Assembly (NCBI GenBank): GCA_016302725.1
Contig: JAEDNB010000071.1
Coordinates: 1-9,516 of the forward strand
Origin: Lentisphaeria bacterium
Lineage (GTDB): Bacteria > Verrucomicrobiota > Lentisphaeria > Oligosphaerales > Oligosphaeraceae
Length of the DNA stretch: 9,516 bases
Direction: 5' to 3'
Position numbers and translations under genes: made by a program. Of this stretch, positions 6,446 to 9,516 are shown one piece after another. The notes below the pieces were generated by a model. That model worked only from the letters and a program-made list of their open reading frames with translations, ran no database searches and was not told the origin of the DNA. The number at the start of each line of letters is the position of its first letter. Position 1 is the first letter of the stretch.

Positions 6446-6451
6446 TATATT
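6446..6451 (+). promoter_or_regulatory. possible -10 element (TATATT) next to the RNase start
   Basis: TATATT ends 7 bases before ATG 6459. If it is a real -10, transcription would begin at or next to the ATG and give a leaderless message. No matching -35 is seen at 17-base spacing (CGTGGG), so this is tentative. Confidence 0.25.
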
Positions 6452-6458
6452 AGGCGCC

Positions 6459-8459
6459 ATGAACTATCCAGTGAATCACATTGTGGACTATGTCGGAAAC
6501 GGGGAACTCTGCCTGGGCCTCGTGGTGAAGGACCAGGGGGAGCGCATCCAGGTGCAGGGCCCCACCAAGCAGGTGACACGGATCGCCGTGAAGCAGGTGG
6601 TGGCAGACTACGGACGGTGCCCCACCAACAACCCCCTGCCCACGCTGACCAGCCTGCAAAACGAAATCACCGCCATCCAGGAGGAAATCGATACCTCCTT
6701 CTTCTGGGAAAGCCTCATGGAGACCGCCCCGGAAAGCCGACCCCTGGAAATCCAGGGCGACGACTATTTCGGCCAAGGCCACACCCCGCAGCAGCGCTCT
6801 GCCCTGGGACGCGCCCTCATGGCCGATTCCCTCCGCTTCCGCTTCGACGGCGCTGGCTTCGCCCCCAATCCCCCCGAGGAAATCCAACGCCTGGAAAGCC
6901 TGCGTCGGCAGCGCGCCGAAAAGGCCGCCCTGCGGGAAAGGACCCGGCAGTGGCTTGCCCAGGCCATTGGCACAGGCGAGGAGGCATGCCGGACCGCTCC
7001 ATTTCCCGTTCCCCAGGAAATGGAACCCTTCCTGCAGCAATGCACGGACTATCTCCTCCGGGGCCTGAACAGCCCCGCCGTAAACCTCCTCTCCACGGCG
7101 GGGAGCAAACTCGCCCCCCGGGAACTCGCCCTCTCCCTCCTCCGGAAAACCCAGCGCATGCCGAAGGATGCGGATGAATTCCTCCTGGCCAACGGCATCC
7201 ATGCGGGGTTCTCCCCGGAGGCGGTGACGGCGGCGGAATCCCTCCCCGCCTACGCCCCCCAGGAGGGCAGGGAGACCATCCAAGGAGTGGATATCTTCTC
7301 CATCGACGACCAGTGGACCCGGGAAATCGACGACGCCCTCTCCTGGCAACGCCTTCCCGACGGCTCTTCCCTGGTGGGTATCCACTTGGCCAATCCCTCC
7401 TCCTTCGTGAAGAAGGGAGACCTCCTGGACCAGGCCGCCGTGGACCGCCCACTCTCTCTCTACCTGCCCACCACCACGGTCACCATGTTCCCCGAACGGC
7501 TGGGCTGTGACCTGGCCAGCCTGAACCAGGGGGAGACGCGCCCCGCTTTCAGCGTGATGGTCACCCTGGATGACGGGGGGGAAATCCTGGATTGGCGCAT
7601 TGCCCAGACCCAATTGGCCATCACCCGACGCCTTACCTACATCCAGGCGGACGAACTGCTTCGCCAGGAAGGGGGGGACTCCCTCTCCGTCGCCCTGCGG
7701 GAACTGCGCCGCCTGGCCGAGTGCCGACACCGCATCCGGGAGGAGTGCGGGGCGGTCCAGTTGAACCGGCCGGAAGTGAAGCTCCATGTGCAGGATGGGG
7801 AAATCACCGCGGAGTGGGATGACCAGAACACCCCCAGCCATGACCTGGTCAGCGAATTCATGGTGCTGGCCAACCACCTGGCCGCCCGATATGCCCTGCG
7901 CAACCAGGTCCCCATCATCTACCGATGCCAGGAATTGCCGGCGGATGACGTGCATTCCGTCCGCGTCTACGACCCCATCGACTTCGACCAGCAGGTGCGG
8001 AAGATGAAGCGAACCCGCCTTTCCACCTACCCAGAGGCCCACGGCGGCCTGGGACTGGACCTCTATACCCAAATCTCCTCCCCCCTGCGACGCTATGCCG
8101 ACATGGTCATTCAACGGCAACTCTGCGCCCACCTGGATGGAAAGCCCCTCCCGTATTCCCAGACAGAACTCTTCGGCGTGCTGGACAACGTGGACCGCAC
8201 CGCCTCCGCCAACCGTGCCCTGGAACGGGAGGCGCGGGCCTTCTGGACCCTGGAATTGCTCCGGCGACAGGAGGCGGATCGACGCTACCCCGCCACCGTG
8301 GTGCGGGTGGAGGGCAGGCTTGTCCTGGTGGAACTGAACGAGTATCTGGTGCGGGGCATCCTCCTGGTCAGGGATGCCCCATCGCTGGGGGAAACCCTCC
8401 TGGTGCGAATCCAGGAGGTGAAGCCCAAGTTGAACCGGCTGGTCACGGAACCCGCCTGA
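6459..8459 (+). CDS. RNase II-family 3'-5' exoribonuclease (RNB domain)
   Basis: This 666-residue protein degrades single-stranded RNA from the 3' end. Residues 1-50 form a small beta-rich N-terminal domain (VDYVGNGELCLGLVVKDQGE), unlike the cold-shock pair of E. coli RNase II or RNase R. The RNB catalytic domain spans about 275-595, with acidic cluster D283, E289, D291 and D292 in FSIDDQWTREIDDAL, Y335 in LYLPTTTV (equivalent of E. coli Y253) and the arginines R544/R545 in ISSPLRRYADM. A C-terminal S1-like region starts near Y610. Position 289 is Glu where E. coli RNase II has Asp207. ATG 6459 was chosen because MNYPVNHIVDYVG begins the conserved N-terminal domain; an upstream ATG at 6282 would overlap the methyltransferase gene and add a Gly/Pro-rich tail. 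YmdB follows 34 bases downstream. The architecture fits the general RNase II-like group better than RNase R. Confidence 0.92.
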   Translation: MNYPVNHIVDYVGNGELCLGLVVKDQGERIQVQGPTKQVTRIAVKQVVADYGRCPTNNPLPTLTSLQNEITAIQEEIDTSFFWESLMETAPESRPLEIQGDDYFGQGHTPQQRSALGRALMADSLRFRFDGAGFAPNPPEEIQRLESLRRQRAEKAALRERTRQWLAQAIGTGEEACRTAPFPVPQEMEPFLQQCTDYLLRGLNSPAVNLLSTAGSKLAPRELALSLLRKTQRMPKDADEFLLANGIHAGFSPEAVTAAESLPAYAPQEGRETIQGVDIFSIDDQWTREIDDALSWQRLPDGSSLVGIHLANPSSFVKKGDLLDQAAVDRPLSLYLPTTTVTMFPERLGCDLASLNQGETRPAFSVMVTLDDGGEILDWRIAQTQLAITRRLTYIQADELLRQEGGDSLSVALRELRRLAECRHRIREECGAVQLNRPEVKLHVQDGEITAEWDDQNTPSHDLVSEFMVLANHLAARYALRNQVPIIYRCQELPADDVHSVRVYDPIDFDQQVRKMKRTRLSTYPEAHGGLGLDLYTQISSPLRRYADMVIQRQLCAHLDGKPLPYSQTELFGVLDNVDRTASANRALEREARAFWTLELLRRQEADRRYPATVVRVEGRLVLVELNEYLVRGILLVRDAPSLGETLLVRIQEVKPKLNRLVTEPA

Positions 8460-8493
8460 ACCCTCCCCCAGGGAATAGAACCCCTCCCCATCC

Positions 8494-9294
8494 ATGCGCA
8501 TTCTTTTCATCGGCGATATCGTGGGCCATGACGGACGCAGCGCCGTACAAGCCCTCGCTCCTGCCCTCCAAGAGGAATTCGGCTGCGATTTCTGCCTCGC
8601 CAACGGGGAAAACATGGCCGGCGGCAACGGGATGAGCAAGGCCCTCCTGGCGGAGTTCTCCCCCGCACAGGTGGATGTCTTCACCTCCGGCGACCATACC
8701 TGGGACCAAAGGGAATTCCCTGGGCAAATCGAGGGAGTGGACAATGTCCTGCGCCCCGCCAATTTCCATGCCAGCCAGCCGGGGCGGGGATGGGGGGTCT
8801 TCACCGCGCGCAACGGAGTAAAGGTGGGCGTGGTGAATCTCCTGGGAAGGGTCTTCATGAAACTCAATGTCTCCTCCCCCTTCGACCTGGTGGACCAGGC
8901 CATCCAGGAAATATCCGCCCAGACCCCCGTCATCTTCGTGGATTTCCACGGGGAGGCAACCAGTGAAAAGCAGGCCATGGGATTCTACCTGGATGGACGG
9001 GTGACCGCTGTGCTGGGAACCCATACCCATGTGCCCACGGCAGATGAACGAATCCTCCCCGGGGGCACCGCCTTCCAGTGCGATGTGGGAATGGTGGGAG
9101 CCCTGGATAGCGTCCTGGGAAGGGAGGCCTCACCCGTTATCCAAAATTTCCGCACGGGTATGCCCATGCGCTTCCCCGTCGCCACGGGAACCACCGCCCT
9201 CATGGGGACCGTGGTTACCTTGGACGAAACCACAGGCAGGGCGACCGAAATCCAAAGGGTCTCCCGCCTCTTTCCCGCTGACGCCCGAAAATAG
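8494..9294 (+). CDS. ymdB: YmdB-type metallophosphoesterase (TIGR00282 family)
   Basis: This 266-residue, dimetal phosphoesterase of the calcineurin-like fold matches the length of Bacillus subtilis YmdB, which hydrolyses 2',3'-cyclic nucleotides and, in some reports, cyclic AMP. The expected metal-site motifs are in order: D8 in FIGDIVG, E39/N40 in NGEN, the GDHTWD block (66-71), H152 in VDFHGE, and H177/H179 in GTHTHVPT. The one departure is D67, where the family signature GNH has Asn. No signal peptide or membrane segment is visible, so it is cytosolic. It starts 34 bases after the RNase gene and is probably cotranscribed. No Shine-Dalgarno is evident; CCCCTCCCC lies 4 bases before the ATG. 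I am confident about the family; the physiological substrate is open. Confidence 0.95.
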   Translation: MRILFIGDIVGHDGRSAVQALAPALQEEFGCDFCLANGENMAGGNGMSKALLAEFSPAQVDVFTSGDHTWDQREFPGQIEGVDNVLRPANFHASQPGRGWGVFTARNGVKVGVVNLLGRVFMKLNVSSPFDLVDQAIQEISAQTPVIFVDFHGEATSEKQAMGFYLDGRVTAVLGTHTHVPTADERILPGGTAFQCDVGMVGALDSVLGREASPVIQNFRTGMPMRFPVATGTTALMGTVVTLDETTGRATEIQRVSRLFPADARK

Positions 9295-9423
9295 CCCTGT
9301 CGCGCACAGAGGTCAATCACGGAGAAAAGGGCCATCAACCATGGCCTATGCTTGTCCTTTGGGGGATATCTGGAAATCCGCCGCCAATATTTCTATCCGG
9401 TTCGGTTTCGCTGGGAAAACCCT

Positions 9424-9454
9424 ATCTAGATAACTGGACAACTAGATTTCTAGA
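9424..9454. other. cluster of three CTAG motifs in an AT-rich intergenic stretch
   Basis: CTAG occurs at 9426-9429, 9442-9445 and 9450-9453. The first sits in the 8-base palindrome ATCTAGAT (9424-9431). TCTAG (9425-9429) can pair with CTAGA (9442-9446). CTAG appears only three other times in the window (near 306, 505 and 3171), so the clustering is notable. It could be an operator or a recombination site. Confidence 0.35.
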
Positions 9455-9477
9455 CTGCGTTTTTAAGCAATAAAACC

Positions 9478-9505
9478 GGTTGGCCATGCGCAGCATGGGC
9501 CAACC
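9478..9505 (-). terminator. hairpin, probable terminator of a leftward gene beyond the window
   Basis: GGTTGGCC (9478-9485) and GGCCAACC (9498-9505) form an 8-base-pair stem, extended by ATG/CAT with one bulged G around a CGCAG loop. Read on the minus strand, the stem is followed by GGTTTTATTGCTT, a moderate T-rich tail. Read on the plus strand there is no T tract. It therefore fits a leftward transcript entering from the right, or less likely the end of the ymdB transcript 180 bases away. Confidence 0.45.
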
Positions 9506-9516
9506 CTCCGTGTCTG

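Noticed and set aside
6282..6458. N-terminal extension of the RNase from ATG 6282
   Set aside because: It would overlap the methyltransferase gene by 65 bases, adds a Gly/Pro-rich repeat encoded by the direct repeat, and lies upstream of the conserved N-terminal domain.
6450..8978. 842-codon minus-strand open frame antisense to the RNase and ymdB genes
   Set aside because: It lies opposite two well-supported genes with conserved motifs. Its translation is rich in Gly, Gln, His and Pro with no recognisable domain, as expected from GC-rich codon bias.
9390..9420. GGTTCG segment suggesting a tRNA T-loop
   Set aside because: No acceptor stem, anticodon arm or CCA-like end could be assembled around it.
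9341..9433. Thirty-codon frame MAYACPLGDIW after ymdB
   Set aside because: It is short, with only a weak and distant GGAG upstream and no conserved feature.

Overview
The window is GC-rich (about 60% by eye, not computed). It carries seven complete, confidently readable genes plus non-genic edges. The organism looks Gram-negative: it has a DUF3413/YejM-like inner-membrane sulfatase-fold protein, a prokaryotic-type integral-membrane diacylglycerol kinase and a membrane sensor kinase. Most starts lack a well-placed Shine-Dalgarno sequence and are instead preceded by pyrimidine tracts. A deep-branching Gram-negative lineage such as the PVC group is possible, but the window alone does not settle the taxonomy.

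Layout. Bases 1-541 hold no convincing intact gene, only a possible decayed coding fragment on the minus strand and a G-rich, repeat-containing leader. A rightward pair follows: a YejM/LtaS-like membrane transferase (542-2458) and DgkA (2486-2914). It converges on a leftward two-component pair, an OmpR-family response regulator (5198-4524) and its histidine kinase (4543-2927), whose genes overlap by 20 bases. The convergent junction is a short AT-rich inverted repeat. A divergent region with a G-tract cluster and an AT palindrome separates the regulator from a second rightward block: a beta-class adenine DNA methyltransferase (5342-6346), an RNase II-family exoribonuclease (6459-8459) and a YmdB-type metallophosphoesterase (8494-9294). 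The right edge (9295-9516) is intergenic, with a CTAG-rich stretch and a hairpin that probably terminates a leftward gene beyond the window.

How the genes may work together. Sulfatase-fold transferases that take a head group from a phospholipid leave diacylglycerol behind, and DgkA turns diacylglycerol back into phosphatidic acid. The first pair therefore reads as an envelope-modification and lipid-recycling unit, and the adjacent sensor/regulator pair is a candidate controller of it. The RNase II and YmdB genes form a likely RNA-turnover unit, reminiscent of the RNase Y-YmdB neighbourhood in Firmicutes. The methyltransferase has no restriction partner in view and looks like an orphan. No tRNA, rRNA, CRISPR array or intact mobile element was found.
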